This document shows positions 7,410-15,540 of a DNA stretch of 33,152 nucleotides, piece by piece (position 1 is the stretch's first letter; each line of letters starts with the position of its first letter). The notes beneath the pieces were generated by a model, which made no database searches, had not been told where the DNA came from, and saw nothing but the letters and a program-made list of their open reading frames with translations. This DNA comes from JBKHXU01 sp046565865 (GTDB taxonomy: Bacteria > Pseudomonadota > Gammaproteobacteria > Acidiferrobacterales > Sulfurifustaceae). The stretch is from positions 1 through 33,152 of the forward strand of contig JBKHXU010000096.1 in NCBI GenBank assembly GCA_046565865.1. Direction: 5' to 3'. A program made the translations under genes and the position numbers.

Positions 7410-8582
7410 TCATGCGTCGACGGGCACCCTGGGCGCACTCGCGCGCCGTGCGCTGCGCACCGGACGACCGTTCGCCACCGGGTACAGCGCGGCGCGGATT
7501 TTTTCCAGCATGTCGAGCCCATCGCGCGTGACGGCGACGGTGCGCGCAGCCACGATCGGCGCCAGATTCGACGGGCGGTAATCATTGGTCGGGTGCTGCA
7601 TGCGATCGATCGCGCTCTGGTGGATGCGCTCGTTCAGCGTGTCCGGCTGGCCGATGGGGCGCAGGTGCCGCGGCATCAGTTTATATCCGTGCTCGCGCGA
7701 TTCACGCAGTTCGCCGTGGCAGTTGGGATCGACGCGCATGGCGAGATAACGCTGATTGAGCAGCAGGCCCGCGTCCATCGCCTTGGTCGCCATCCATAAC
7801 AGCGCGTGATCCGACAATCCGCAGTCGAGGTAGCCGCCGCCGACGTTGCAGTGCACGCCGGCGAACCACACCTGCTCGACATGCGGACGCGGCGTTCCAT
7901 TGCTCTTCCACACACTCGGCGCGAACGCGCCGCGCTGCTCGTCGACCCCGAGCGCCTGGTAGGCGTGCGTGACGTGCGCGCCTAAGGTCTCGTCGTGGAA
8001 ACCATGCGCGTACTTCGTTCCCTTCAACAAGCCGCCGACCGCCTTGCGCAACAACCCGTAGCGCGATAACGCCGGCACGCCGAGCGCGCCGACGGTGTCC
8101 CACACGCCAATGAAATAAACCGGCACCTCGCGCTGCGCCGCCTTGAACTTGGCCGCCGCCGCTCTACCCTTGTCGTCCACCGACTGCCGGTACAAATCGT
8201 ACGCCTGGGTCACCGCCTCGGCGTCGTTCGCGCGCGTGAGGCCGCAGCGGCCGATCAGCCCCGCGAGCGAACGCACGGTGTAGGCGCCGCGGCTAAAGCC
8301 GAAGAAGAACAGTCGATCGTTGTCCGTGTAGGTGTCGGCCAGCCAGCGATACGCCTGCTTGATATTGTCGGTCAAGCCGATGCCGAACGCGCCGCCGGTC
8401 CAGCGATCGATCCCCTTGCTGGTGCCGACGCCGGTGTCGTAGTACACGCGTTGCTGCTGCGGGTTGCTGTCGTCGATCGCGCGCGCGATCTTGACCACGT
8501 TCGACGGCACTTCAAAGCCACGGTCGGTTTGCTTCGGCGTGTTCCACGTGCCATCGCAACACACAACGAGGTTACGGCCCAT
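7410..8582 (-). CDS. DUF2235 alpha/beta-hydrolase (Tle1-like) protein
   Basis: A 390-residue protein of the DUF2235 family. It opens GRNLVVCCDGTWNTP, carries the nucleophile elbow GFSRG with Ser97, then FIGVWDTVGALG and FAGVHCNVGGGYLD. These supply Ser, Asp and His candidates for a catalytic triad. Type VI secretion phospholipases of the Tle1 class share this fold, but no secretion gene, VgrG or immunity gene is present, so a housekeeping lipase/esterase role is as likely. The start is ATG at 8582 (MGRNLVV), the conserved family N-terminus; upstream codons lack similarity. It lies in the osmC-to-membrane-protein operon with gaps of 22 and 19 bases. Confidence 0.88.
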   Translation of the reverse strand: MGRNLVVCCDGTWNTPKQTDRGFEVPSNVVKIARAIDDSNPQQQRVYYDTGVGTSKGIDRWTGGAFGIGLTDNIKQAYRWLADTYTDNDRLFFFGFSRGAYTVRSLAGLIGRCGLTRANDAEAVTQAYDLYRQSVDDKGRAAAAKFKAAQREVPVYFIGVWDTVGALGVPALSRYGLLRKAVGGLLKGTKYAHGFHDETLGAHVTHAYQALGVDEQRGAFAPSVWKSNGTPRPHVEQVWFAGVHCNVGGGYLDCGLSDHALLWMATKAMDAGLLLNQRYLAMRVDPNCHGELRESREHGYKLMPRHLRPIGQPDTLNERIHQSAIDRMQHPTNDYRPSNLAPIVAARTVAVTRDGLDMLEKIRAALYPVANGRPVRSARRASAPRVPVDA

Positions 8583-8604
8583 ACGATCTCCCTGTTCGCG
8601 TTCG

Positions 8605-9117
8605 TTAGGTTTCCCGGGCACCGAGGCGCACATCGAGCGTCGGCGGTTGATACAAGGTCTGCAGCACCACGCAATAGCGCATGGTCAAGCGTTGCAAGGT
8701 TTCGCGCTGTTCCGGTGTCGCGTCGGTATCGAGTTCGAACCGCAGCCGGATCGCGCGGAAACCGACCGGCGCGTCCTTGGCTACGCCCAACGTGCCGCGG
8801 AAATCGAGGTCGCCCTCGGCCAGTACCCGCCCGCCGCGGACCGGAATGCCCGTCGCGGTCGCTACCGCGCGCAGCGTTACACCGGCGCAGGCGACCAGCG
8901 CCTCGAGCAACATATCGCCCGAACACGCCGCCATCCCGTCACCGCCGGTCGCCGGATGCAAACCGGCATGCACCAACGCCCGGCCGGTCTGGACATTGCA
9001 GGCGAGCGCGGTATCGAGCGCGCCCTCGGCGCGCAGCGTTACCTGCGCTGCGGCGGGATCTTGCCGATACCGCTCCTTGAGCGGTGCCTGGCGCCGGCGC
9101 AGCTCATCCGCGTCCAT
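8605..9117 (-). CDS. OsmC family protein
   Basis: A 170-residue protein of the OsmC/Ohr family. The two conserved cysteines of the peroxidatic site appear in LLEALVACAGVTLRAV and in LTMRYCVVLQTL, as expected for hydroperoxide-reducing members. The N-terminal 25 or so residues (DELRRRQAPLKERYRQDP) are an extension seen in some OsmC-like proteins. ATG at 9117 is preceded by CGGAGG at good spacing. It heads the minus-strand run and suggests an organic-peroxide or redox theme shared with the AcuI-like reductase, although the DUF2235 and membrane proteins have no known link to it. Confidence 0.88.
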   Translation of the reverse strand: MDADELRRRQAPLKERYRQDPAAAQVTLRAEGALDTALACNVQTGRALVHAGLHPATGGDGMAACSGDMLLEALVACAGVTLRAVATATGIPVRGGRVLAEGDLDFRGTLGVAKDAPVGFRAIRLRFELDTDATPEQRETLQRLTMRYCVVLQTLYQPPTLDVRLGARET

Positions 9118-9334
9118 GGTGCCTCCGGCGCGGCGGCGAGGCGCACGCGCGGACGATGCGCTCGCGCGCAGTGCGCAGCGGTGAATCAAAACAGCTCGTG
9201 GGGTGAATACGGTTGCGGTGCACGTCCTTCCCGGACTACACAACGGCGTGCGCCAATTGGACCAAAGCCGCCGAGACTCGGCAAGCCCGGAACGACGAAC
9301 GCCCGCATGGGCGGCGGACGTTCCTCGTTTACGT

Positions 9335-9538
9335 CTACTTCTCGGGTTTCGTATAGTCGCGATCTTCTTCGGGATCGAACTCTTTGGCGCGCTCCCGGCC
9401 CTTCTGCTCCGCTACCGGGTCGTCCTTCGCGTTGCGCGCCGCATCCTCAACCTTGCCGGATTTGACGGACTTCTCGGTCGCCTCGTTATAGTGGCGCGCG
9501 GCGTCGCGGTTTCCTTCGCCCTGATTACGATCAGCCAT
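9335..9538 (-). CDS. Small hydrophilic, probably disordered stress-type protein
   Basis: A 67-residue, very charged protein (opening MADRNQGEGNRDAARHYNEA, closing EFDPEEDRDYTKPEK) with no hydrophobic core, signal or cysteine. Proteins with this GEGN...ARHYNE...AKEFDPE layout occur widely in proteobacteria but are uncharacterised; the composition resembles hydrophilic stress proteins. GGAGG precedes ATG by a few bases. A candidate sigma-E-like promoter lies upstream (9576-9603). The 217 bases downstream toward the osmC-like gene hold no gene; only a weak CGCCC/GGGCG hairpin near 9310 is visible. Confidence 0.8.
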   Translation of the reverse strand: MADRNQGEGNRDAARHYNEATEKSVKSGKVEDAARNAKDDPVAEQKGRERAKEFDPEEDRDYTKPEK

Positions 9539-9575
9539 AAAGCCTCCGTGCGTTGACGAAATGGACTCGATCTAA

Positions 9576-9603
9576 ACGGACCCGCCGCGCGCAGCGAAGT
9601 TCC
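9576..9603 (-). promoter_or_regulatory. Candidate sigma-E-like promoter of the small hydrophilic gene
   Basis: On the minus strand GGAACTT (9597-9603) is followed after 16 bases by TCCGT (9576-9580). This is close to the GAACTT-N16-TCTGA pattern of envelope-stress ECF sigma factors. The start codon is about 38 bases downstream. The -10 match is only partial. Confidence 0.3.
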
Positions 9604-9618
9604 CAAGGTTCGGTGAAC

Positions 9619-9646
9619 AAAAAAAGAGGCGGCCAAAGGCCGCCTC
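9619..9646 (-). terminator. Intrinsic terminator of the repeat-protein gene
   Basis: A perfect 9-bp stem (GAGGCGGCC/GGCCGCCTC, loop three bases, 9626-9646) is followed on the minus strand by seven T residues (9619-9625). It lies 17 bases past the stop of the gene at 9663-10103 and probably ends the smc-zipA-ligA-exporter transcript too. Confidence 0.88.
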
Positions 9647-9662
9647 GCGCAGACCGATTGCG

Positions 9663-10103
9663 TTACCGGCCCATCTGCTGCTGGTGTTGCTGCATCTGCT
9701 GCCCCTGACGCATTTGCTGGCCGTTCATGCCGGGGCCCATCATCTTGTCCTTGCCGCCTTTGGGATCCTTGTCGCCGCCTTTCATCGCCGCGCCGCCCAT
9801 CATCTTATCCTTACCGCCCTTACCGCCTTTATCGCCGCCATCCTTCATCATGGTGGTGCCGGTCATTTTGTCCTTACCGCCACCTTTGCCGCCGTCCTTA
9901 CCACCGTCTTTGCCGTCCTTCATCATGGCGCCGCCGGTCATTTTGTCCTTGCCGCCTTTGCCGCCCTTCTCGCCGCCGTCTTTCATCTCCTTGGAAATCC
10001 CATCGACCTTGGGCGCGGGGTCCGCCGCTTGTACCGCAACCGCGAGACCGAGACCGGCCAGCGCCGACAGCGACAGCCCGGCGAACGAAGTAATAGTTTT
10101 CAT
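9663..10103 (-). CDS. Exported low-complexity Gly/Lys/Asp/Met-repeat protein
   Basis: A 146-residue protein with a Sec signal peptide (MKTITSFAGLSLSALAGLGL..., cleavage near QAA, residues 25-27). The mature part is nearly all repeats of GGKDKM-type units: four GKDKM blocks, each followed by a (T/M)GG-x-MMKDG or related segment. A Gln/Met-rich tail (QQMRQGQQMQQHQQQMG) ends the protein. Met- and Asp/Lys-rich exported repeats could bind metal such as copper, but that is speculation. GGAGGAG precedes ATG at 10103, which fixes the start; the longer frame to 10262 overlaps the exporter gene. No family recognised. Confidence 0.75.
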   Translation of the reverse strand: MKTITSFAGLSLSALAGLGLAVAVQAADPAPKVDGISKEMKDGGEKGGKGGKDKMTGGAMMKDGKDGGKDGGKGGGKDKMTGTTMMKDGGDKGGKGGKDKMMGGAAMKGGDKDPKGGKDKMMGPGMNGQQMRQGQQMQQHQQQMGR

Positions 10104-10134
10104 GACTCCTCCAGTGGTTGGTATTGCGATGGAA

Positions 10135-12264
10135 CTAACCGGCCTTCGCCAGATCGGGATGGCCGAACTGCTCGTTGTAAAGCTGCGCGTACAAGCCGCC
10201 GCGCGCGAGTAACTCATGGTGTTTGCCGCTATCGACCACGCACCCGGCATCCATGACGACAATCAGATCCGCGCGCAGTATCGTCGACAACCGGTGCGCG
10301 ATCACGATCGAGGTGCGGTTCTTGAGCAGCCGCGCCAACGCCTGTTGGATGTGGCGTTCGGCGCGCGAGTCGAGCGAGGACGTGGCCTCGTCGAGAATCA
10401 AGATGCGCGGATCCTTCAGAAATGCGCGTGCGATCGCGAGCCGTTGCTTTTGTCCGCCCGACAGGGTTGCGCCGCGCTCGCCGATCTCGGTCGCGATACC
10501 CTCCGGCAGACTATCGACGAATTCTAGCGCGTTCGCCGCCTCGAGCGCTGCCTTGATTTCATCGTGCGTGGCGTTCGGCTTGGCCAGCAACAGATTCTCG
10601 TGCACGGTGCCGGAAAACAAAATCGTTTCCTGGTTGACGATGCCGATGTGTGCGCGCAGCGACGCCAGCGCGAGATCGCGCAAATCGTGACCGTCGAGCA
10701 GAATACGGCCGGCGATGGGATCGTAGAACCGCGGCACCAGATTGGCGAGCGTCGATTTTCCGGCGCCGCTCGGCCCCACCACCGCCACCGTCTGGCCGGC
10801 GGCGATGTGCAGGCTGATGTCCTTGAGTGTCTGCTTGTTGGGGTCATAGCCGAATGCTACGCCGGCAAACTCGATATCGCCGCGGCAGTCGACCAGCGGC
10901 AGCGCGTCCGGACGCTCGATCACGTGCGGCTGGGTGTCGAAGTACTCGAAGATACGGTCGATCGCCGCCAGCGCGTTCGCCAGCACCACGCTGAGATCGG
11001 ACAGGCGCTGCAGCGGGTAATAAAACATGCCCAAGTACAGCAGGAACTGGGTCAGCTCGCCGACCGTGAGCCGCCCGCCCAGTATCTGGTACACGCCGTA
11101 CCACACGACCAGCACCGGTGCCGAGTGCACCACGAAGCCGACCACGACCTCGTTCATGGCGGTGAAGCGCACCGAGTACAACACCTTGTTCAGCAGTTTG
11201 TTCGCGTGCGACGCGAAGCGTTGGGATTCCAGACGCTCGCGCGCGAAGCCCTTGACGATGCCGACACCGGCCACCTTTTCCTGCAACTCGCCGGCCAGCA
11301 CCTCGATGCGCTGCTGCACCTCTTTGCTGCTCTGGCGAATGCGCGGGCCCATGGCGCGCAGCGCGATCACGTACACCGGCATCAGCACCAGCGAGATCAG
11401 CGTCAACGTCGGGTGAATCGAAAACAGGATCAGCACCAGCGCGATCAGCAGGATGATGTCCATCCATACGTTGGTCAGCGCCGAGCCGACGAAATTTTGT
11501 GCGAGGTTGATGTCGCTCACCAAGCGCGACACGATCGAACCGGTCTGGTGGCGCGTAAAGAATGCGTGCGACAGCCGCTGCACATGGTTGAACAGCGCCA
11601 CGCGCAGGTCGCGCACCATGCGGTGGCCGGCGATGGCGGAGAACACGCTGCGGTAATAGGTGGCGATCATCCAGATCAGGTTTACGCCGAGGATCGCGAG
11701 CACGAGATACAGCGTCGTCTGGCTGCGCACCGCCGGGTCGATGCCTTCCTTCAGCACCACCTCGTCCAGCAGCACCTTCAACATCCACGGGAACGCGAGC
11801 GGAAGCAGAAACTTGAGCAGCCCGGCGCCGGTCGCGCCGGCGACATAACCCCAGTACGGCTTGGCGTAGGCGAGGAAGCGCCAGATCGGCGCCCGCGCCC
11901 GCGTCTCGGGTCGGAACCGCCGCAGCACCGAGTTGCCGACGCCGTCCTTCACGTCGACGATGCGCGTGGCGTTGATGTCGACCTCCGCATAGCGCGAGCT
12001 CGCTTGCAGGCGTTTCACGTCCTCCGGCCGCAGGCCTTGCGGCAGGCGTCGCGGCGAGATCGGCGCGGCCGCGAGCATATCGTCGTCGACCTCGAGCACG
12101 AGCGCGACGTATTCCTCCGCCGCCGGCTCGCGCGACAACGCGCCGAGCACGACCTGCGCGTCGGCCCACTGCTCGAACACGTAGTGCCGACCGTCGCTGC
12201 GCACTAATCCGTCTGCCAACCGCGACGCCACATCGCGCGCGCGACAAAGGTGGTATCCGATCAT
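10135..12264 (-). CDS. ABC exporter (MsbA-like half-transporter) with an extra N-terminal domain
   Basis: A 709-residue fused membrane-ATPase exporter. After an N-terminal soluble region (about 1-130) come six membrane helices (about 135-430) and an ATPase domain with Walker A GPSGAGKST, signature LSGGQ and Walker B RILILDEATSSLDS. The switch His is in VIAHRLST. MsbA-like exporters flip lipids or export lipophilic compounds as homodimers; the substrate here is unknown. Standard family length is about 580-600, so about 115 residues are extra. That region opens MIGYHLCRARDVASRLADGL and has LVLEVDDDML and YAEVDI segments that resemble small ADP-ribosyltransferase-fold domains. The ATG overlaps the ligA stop by four bases, which supports including the extension. 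Confidence 0.88.
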   Translation of the reverse strand: MIGYHLCRARDVASRLADGLVRSDGRHYVFEQWADAQVVLGALSREPAAEEYVALVLEVDDDMLAAAPISPRRLPQGLRPEDVKRLQASSRYAEVDINATRIVDVKDGVGNSVLRRFRPETRARAPIWRFLAYAKPYWGYVAGATGAGLLKFLLPLAFPWMLKVLLDEVVLKEGIDPAVRSQTTLYLVLAILGVNLIWMIATYYRSVFSAIAGHRMVRDLRVALFNHVQRLSHAFFTRHQTGSIVSRLVSDINLAQNFVGSALTNVWMDIILLIALVLILFSIHPTLTLISLVLMPVYVIALRAMGPRIRQSSKEVQQRIEVLAGELQEKVAGVGIVKGFARERLESQRFASHANKLLNKVLYSVRFTAMNEVVVGFVVHSAPVLVVWYGVYQILGGRLTVGELTQFLLYLGMFYYPLQRLSDLSVVLANALAAIDRIFEYFDTQPHVIERPDALPLVDCRGDIEFAGVAFGYDPNKQTLKDISLHIAAGQTVAVVGPSGAGKSTLANLVPRFYDPIAGRILLDGHDLRDLALASLRAHIGIVNQETILFSGTVHENLLLAKPNATHDEIKAALEAANALEFVDSLPEGIATEIGERGATLSGGQKQRLAIARAFLKDPRILILDEATSSLDSRAERHIQQALARLLKNRTSIVIAHRLSTILRADLIVVMDAGCVVDSGKHHELLARGGLYAQLYNEQFGHPDLAKAG

Positions 12265-14285
12265 GATCTCACCGCGTTCGTTTCCAACAACGTCAACAAT
12301 TCGTCTTCGGTCAATTGCGGCACGTTGAGCTCGCGCGCCTTGTCGGCCTTCGAGCCCGGATCGGCGCCGACGACGACATAGTCGGTCTTCTTCGATACGC
12401 TGCCGGCGACTTTGGCGCCGAGCGCCTGCAACCGGCGTTTGGCCTCGTCGCGGCTCAAGGACGAAAGCGTACCGGTGAGCACGAACGTCTTGCCGGCAAG
12501 CGGCGCGCCGATGCGGCGTTCGACCGCGGGCCAATGCACGCCGGCGGCGCGCAGGCGCTCGATAACGTTGCGATTCTCCGGGTCGTGAAAGAACGCGTGA
12601 ATGTCCTCGGCCATGCTCGCGCCGATATTGGGCACGGCGTCGATCTCGTCTTGGGTGGCGTTCATGAGCGGCTCCAGGTCGCCAAAGTGCTCGGCCAATT
12701 GCTGCGCCGTGGCCTCACCGACCTGCGGGATGCCGAGGCCGTAGAGGAAGCGCGCAAGCGTGGTCGTCTTGCTCGCCTCAATGCGCGCCAACAAATTTTG
12801 CGCCGACTTCTCGCCCATGCGCTCCAGCGCCGCCAACTGCGGCGCGGTGAGGCGATACACGTCCGCGACCGTCTGTATCAACTGTTTCTGTACCAACTGC
12901 TCGACCAATTTGTCGCCCAAGCCTTCGATGTCCAACGCCGAGCGCGCGGCGTAGTGCAGGATCGCGCCGATGCGCTGCGCCGGGCAATGCAGGCCGCCCA
13001 TGCAGCGATGCGCCGCCGCCTCCGGTTCGCGCACCACCTCGGAGCCGCATACCGGGCAGCGCGTCGGCATCTGCCACACCTGCGTCTGCGGCGGGCGTTT
13101 GTCGAGCACGACGCTCACGACCTCGGGAATCACGTCGCCGGCGCGGCGCACGATCACGGTATCGCCGACACGCACGTCCTTGCGCTTGAGCTCGTCCTGG
13201 TTGTGCAGCGTCGCGTGCGTCACCGTGACGCCGCTCACCGCGACCGGTTGTAACACAGCGACCGGCGTGATGACGCCGGTGCGACCGACCGACGGCAAGA
13301 TCGCCTCGACGATCGTTTGCTCTTCCTGCGCCGGCAGTTTGTGTGCGATCGCCCAACGCGGCGCGCGCGCCGTGAAACCGAGCCGCTCGCGCGCGGCGAG
13401 CGCGTTCACCTTGTACACCACGCCGTCGATCTCGAACGGTAAAGTCGCACGCGCGGCCAACAGTGTTTGGTAGTAACGCAAACACTCGTCCACGCCGTGC
13501 ACGAGACGAAAGTACTCGCTGATGCGAAAACCCCACGCGCGCAGGCGCGCGATGATATCGGCGTAGTGCTCCGCGATCGGCGCCGACACCTCGCCCAGTC
13601 CCCAGGGAAAGAAACGCAGCGGCCGGCTCGCGGTCACGCGCGGGTCGAGCTGGCGCAGGCTGCCGGCGGCGGCGTTGCGCGGGTTGGCGAACACCTTGTC
13701 GTTGCGTGCGAGCTGCTCGCGGTTCAAGCGCTCGAAGTCCTGGCGCGGGATGACGATCTCGCCGCGCACCTCGACAACGTCGGGCCAGTCGCCGCCGTGG
13801 AGCTTCAGCGGAATCGACCTGATGGTACGGACGTTGGCGGTGATGTCCTCGCCGGTCTCGCCGTCGCCGCGGGTGCCGGCGCGCGCAAGCACGCCATGCT
13901 CGTAGCGCAGACTCACCGATACGCCGTCGTACTTCGGCTCCGCGGTGTAGTCGATCGGTCCGTCGACGCCGAGACCTTTGCGCACGCGCGCATCGAACGC
14001 GCGCACGTCGTCGTCGCTGAACGCGTTGTCCATCGACGTCATCGGCACGCTGTGGCGCACGGCGCCGAACGCGGCGAGCGGCGCGGCGCCGACGCGCTGA
14101 GTCGGCGAATCAGGCGTGATGAGATCGGGGTGTTGCGACTCGAGCGCGCTTAACTCGGCGAGCAGTCGATCATACTCGGCGTCGGCGATCGCCGGTGCAT
14201 CGAGCACGTAGTAGCGGTAGTTGGCGTCGTTGATCTGCGCGCGCAGCCGCTCAATACGCGCGGCCACCTGGTCGCGATCGGTCAT
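12261..14285 (-). CDS. ligA: NAD-dependent DNA ligase LigA
   Basis: A 674-residue replicative/repair ligase that seals nicks using NAD+. The Ia and adenylation domains come first; the AMP-accepting Lys118 is in the EPKYDG motif. The OB domain follows, then a four-Cys zinc finger (Cys410, Cys413, Cys428, Cys434), helix-hairpin-helix repeats (about 445-580) and a C-terminal BRCT domain (about 590-670: LAGKTFVLTGTLSSLSRDEA). Length matches E. coli LigA (671). ATG at 14285 forms ATGA with the zipA stop; the longer frame to 14756 runs into zipA. The zipA-ligA neighbourhood is conserved in gammaproteobacteria. Confidence 0.97.
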   Translation of the reverse strand: MTDRDQVAARIERLRAQINDANYRYYVLDAPAIADAEYDRLLAELSALESQHPDLITPDSPTQRVGAAPLAAFGAVRHSVPMTSMDNAFSDDDVRAFDARVRKGLGVDGPIDYTAEPKYDGVSVSLRYEHGVLARAGTRGDGETGEDITANVRTIRSIPLKLHGGDWPDVVEVRGEIVIPRQDFERLNREQLARNDKVFANPRNAAAGSLRQLDPRVTASRPLRFFPWGLGEVSAPIAEHYADIIARLRAWGFRISEYFRLVHGVDECLRYYQTLLAARATLPFEIDGVVYKVNALAARERLGFTARAPRWAIAHKLPAQEEQTIVEAILPSVGRTGVITPVAVLQPVAVSGVTVTHATLHNQDELKRKDVRVGDTVIVRRAGDVIPEVVSVVLDKRPPQTQVWQMPTRCPVCGSEVVREPEAAAHRCMGGLHCPAQRIGAILHYAARSALDIEGLGDKLVEQLVQKQLIQTVADVYRLTAPQLAALERMGEKSAQNLLARIEASKTTTLARFLYGLGIPQVGEATAQQLAEHFGDLEPLMNATQDEIDAVPNIGASMAEDIHAFFHDPENRNVIERLRAAGVHWPAVERRIGAPLAGKTFVLTGTLSSLSRDEAKRRLQALGAKVAGSVSKKTDYVVVGADPGSKADKARELNVPQLTEDELLTLLETNAVRS

Positions 14286-15538
14286 CCGCCGCTGCCGAAC
14301 AGCCGCAGCGCCGTGTCGCTCCCGGCCGGGATGCCGAACGCACGCATGCGCGCCTCGATGCCTTCGATCTGGGTGCGGATGGCGTTGATGCCGGCCTCGG
14401 TGAGCGGCCGATGTTCCTGATCCAGCAGCCGACCGCCGAGAAACGCGGTGAGACCCGCCGCCGTCTGCATCATGCGCTCGAACGCCTGCGCCGGCTCGCG
14501 CACCACCGGCACGCTCATGAACACCGCGAGCCCCGCGGTGCGAAACGTGTCCCACTCTGTCGGACTGAAGTGCCCGGGCTTGTACAGGCTCGACACGCTG
14601 TAAAGCACGCGGCCGTTTTCCATGGCGTGGAAAATGTTCATCGCCCCGAGCTCGAGGCCGTGGCGTTGCATGGCGGCGCTGATCGCGTGGCCCTTGAACG
14701 GCGCCTGCGCGGTGGTAACGATGTTGATGCCGGCGATGACGTCGTGTTCGTCGCAAAACGCCTGCAGCCGCCGCGCCTGCGCCAGCGCATCCTCGAAGCT
14801 GGCCGAAAACTTCGCCGGCCGATGCAACGCATCGGCGAGCTTGAGCCCGACCTGCGTGAATGTGTTCAGTTCTGACTCGCTGACCGGCCCGCGACTGTCA
14901 AGCAACTGCAGCGACAGTTTGAGATCGCTGTACTGCGTCGCCTCGGAGTCATGCTGCACCAGCGACCAAAAGTTGGTGTGGTAGCGCTGGCCGTAAAGCT
15001 TGCGCGGATACTCGAGTTTGTACTCGTTTTGCTTGTAGATACCGAGCGCGGTGCGTCGGCTCACCGGTCCCGGGCCGGGCAGGTGCAAAATCAAATCCGC
15101 GTGCTCGTCCGGTAGCGTCGAGCCGGCCGGATCGGCGCCGCGCGCAGCCCCGGTTCCCGGCGGATCGAAGCCGGGATTGAGATTGAGCGGCCGATGCGCC
15201 ACCTCCTCGATACTTTGCAACGCCGCCGCCAATGCGTCGCGCGATGGCGGTGGCGCATCGGTCACAGGCGCGTCCGGCCGCAGAAACCGGCGCTCCGGCG
15301 CGAGATCGGCCGCGCTCGCCGCCGCTGTCATCGGCGCCGGCGGCGGCGCCACCGCATCGAGCGACGGTTCGCGCCGCTCGATCGGGGCCGTATCCGGGCT
15401 GGGCGTATCAAGCCCGACAAAGGGTTCGACGACCATCCGACGCTCGCTCGGTTGCGAGCGCGCGCGCCGCAACGTGGTATACGCGACGATGGCGATGATG
15501 ATGATACCGATCAGCAGCAGGGAGAGCTGCAGACTCAT
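14282..15538 (-). CDS. zipA: Cell division protein ZipA
   Basis: A 418-residue FtsZ anchor. A single N-terminal membrane helix (about 3-22, LQLSLLLIGIIIIAIVAYTT) places it in the inner membrane. A long Pro/Ala-rich, charged, probably disordered linker (about 28-170) leads to the C-terminal FtsZ-binding domain (about 255-400). Visible stretches there are INIVTTAQAPFKGHAI, MNIFHAMENGRVLYSV and SPTEWDTFRTAGLAVFM. ZipA is confined to Gammaproteobacteria, so it is the best taxonomic marker in the window. It starts two bases after the smc stop and overlaps ligA, the conserved smc-zipA-ligA order. Confidence 0.93.
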   Translation of the reverse strand: MSLQLSLLLIGIIIIAIVAYTTLRRARSQPSERRMVVEPFVGLDTPSPDTAPIERREPSLDAVAPPPAPMTAAASAADLAPERRFLRPDAPVTDAPPPSRDALAAALQSIEEVAHRPLNLNPGFDPPGTGAARGADPAGSTLPDEHADLILHLPGPGPVSRRTALGIYKQNEYKLEYPRKLYGQRYHTNFWSLVQHDSEATQYSDLKLSLQLLDSRGPVSESELNTFTQVGLKLADALHRPAKFSASFEDALAQARRLQAFCDEHDVIAGINIVTTAQAPFKGHAISAAMQRHGLELGAMNIFHAMENGRVLYSVSSLYKPGHFSPTEWDTFRTAGLAVFMSVPVVREPAQAFERMMQTAAGLTAFLGGRLLDQEHRPLTEAGINAIRTQIEGIEARMRAFGIPAGSDTALRLFGSGG

Positions 15539-15540
15539 GA

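Noticed and set aside
7410..8582. A type VI secretion effector-immunity pair
   Set aside because: The DUF2235 protein has the right fold but no VgrG, PAAR, adaptor or immunity gene is beside it.
10564..12207. A 547-residue plus-strand frame opposite the ABC exporter
   Set aside because: His/Gln/Arg-rich antisense shadow, no motif.
12265..12534. Upstream extension of the ABC exporter into ligA
   Set aside because: It reads ligA in another frame; the ATG at 12264 with ATGA overlap is the supported start.
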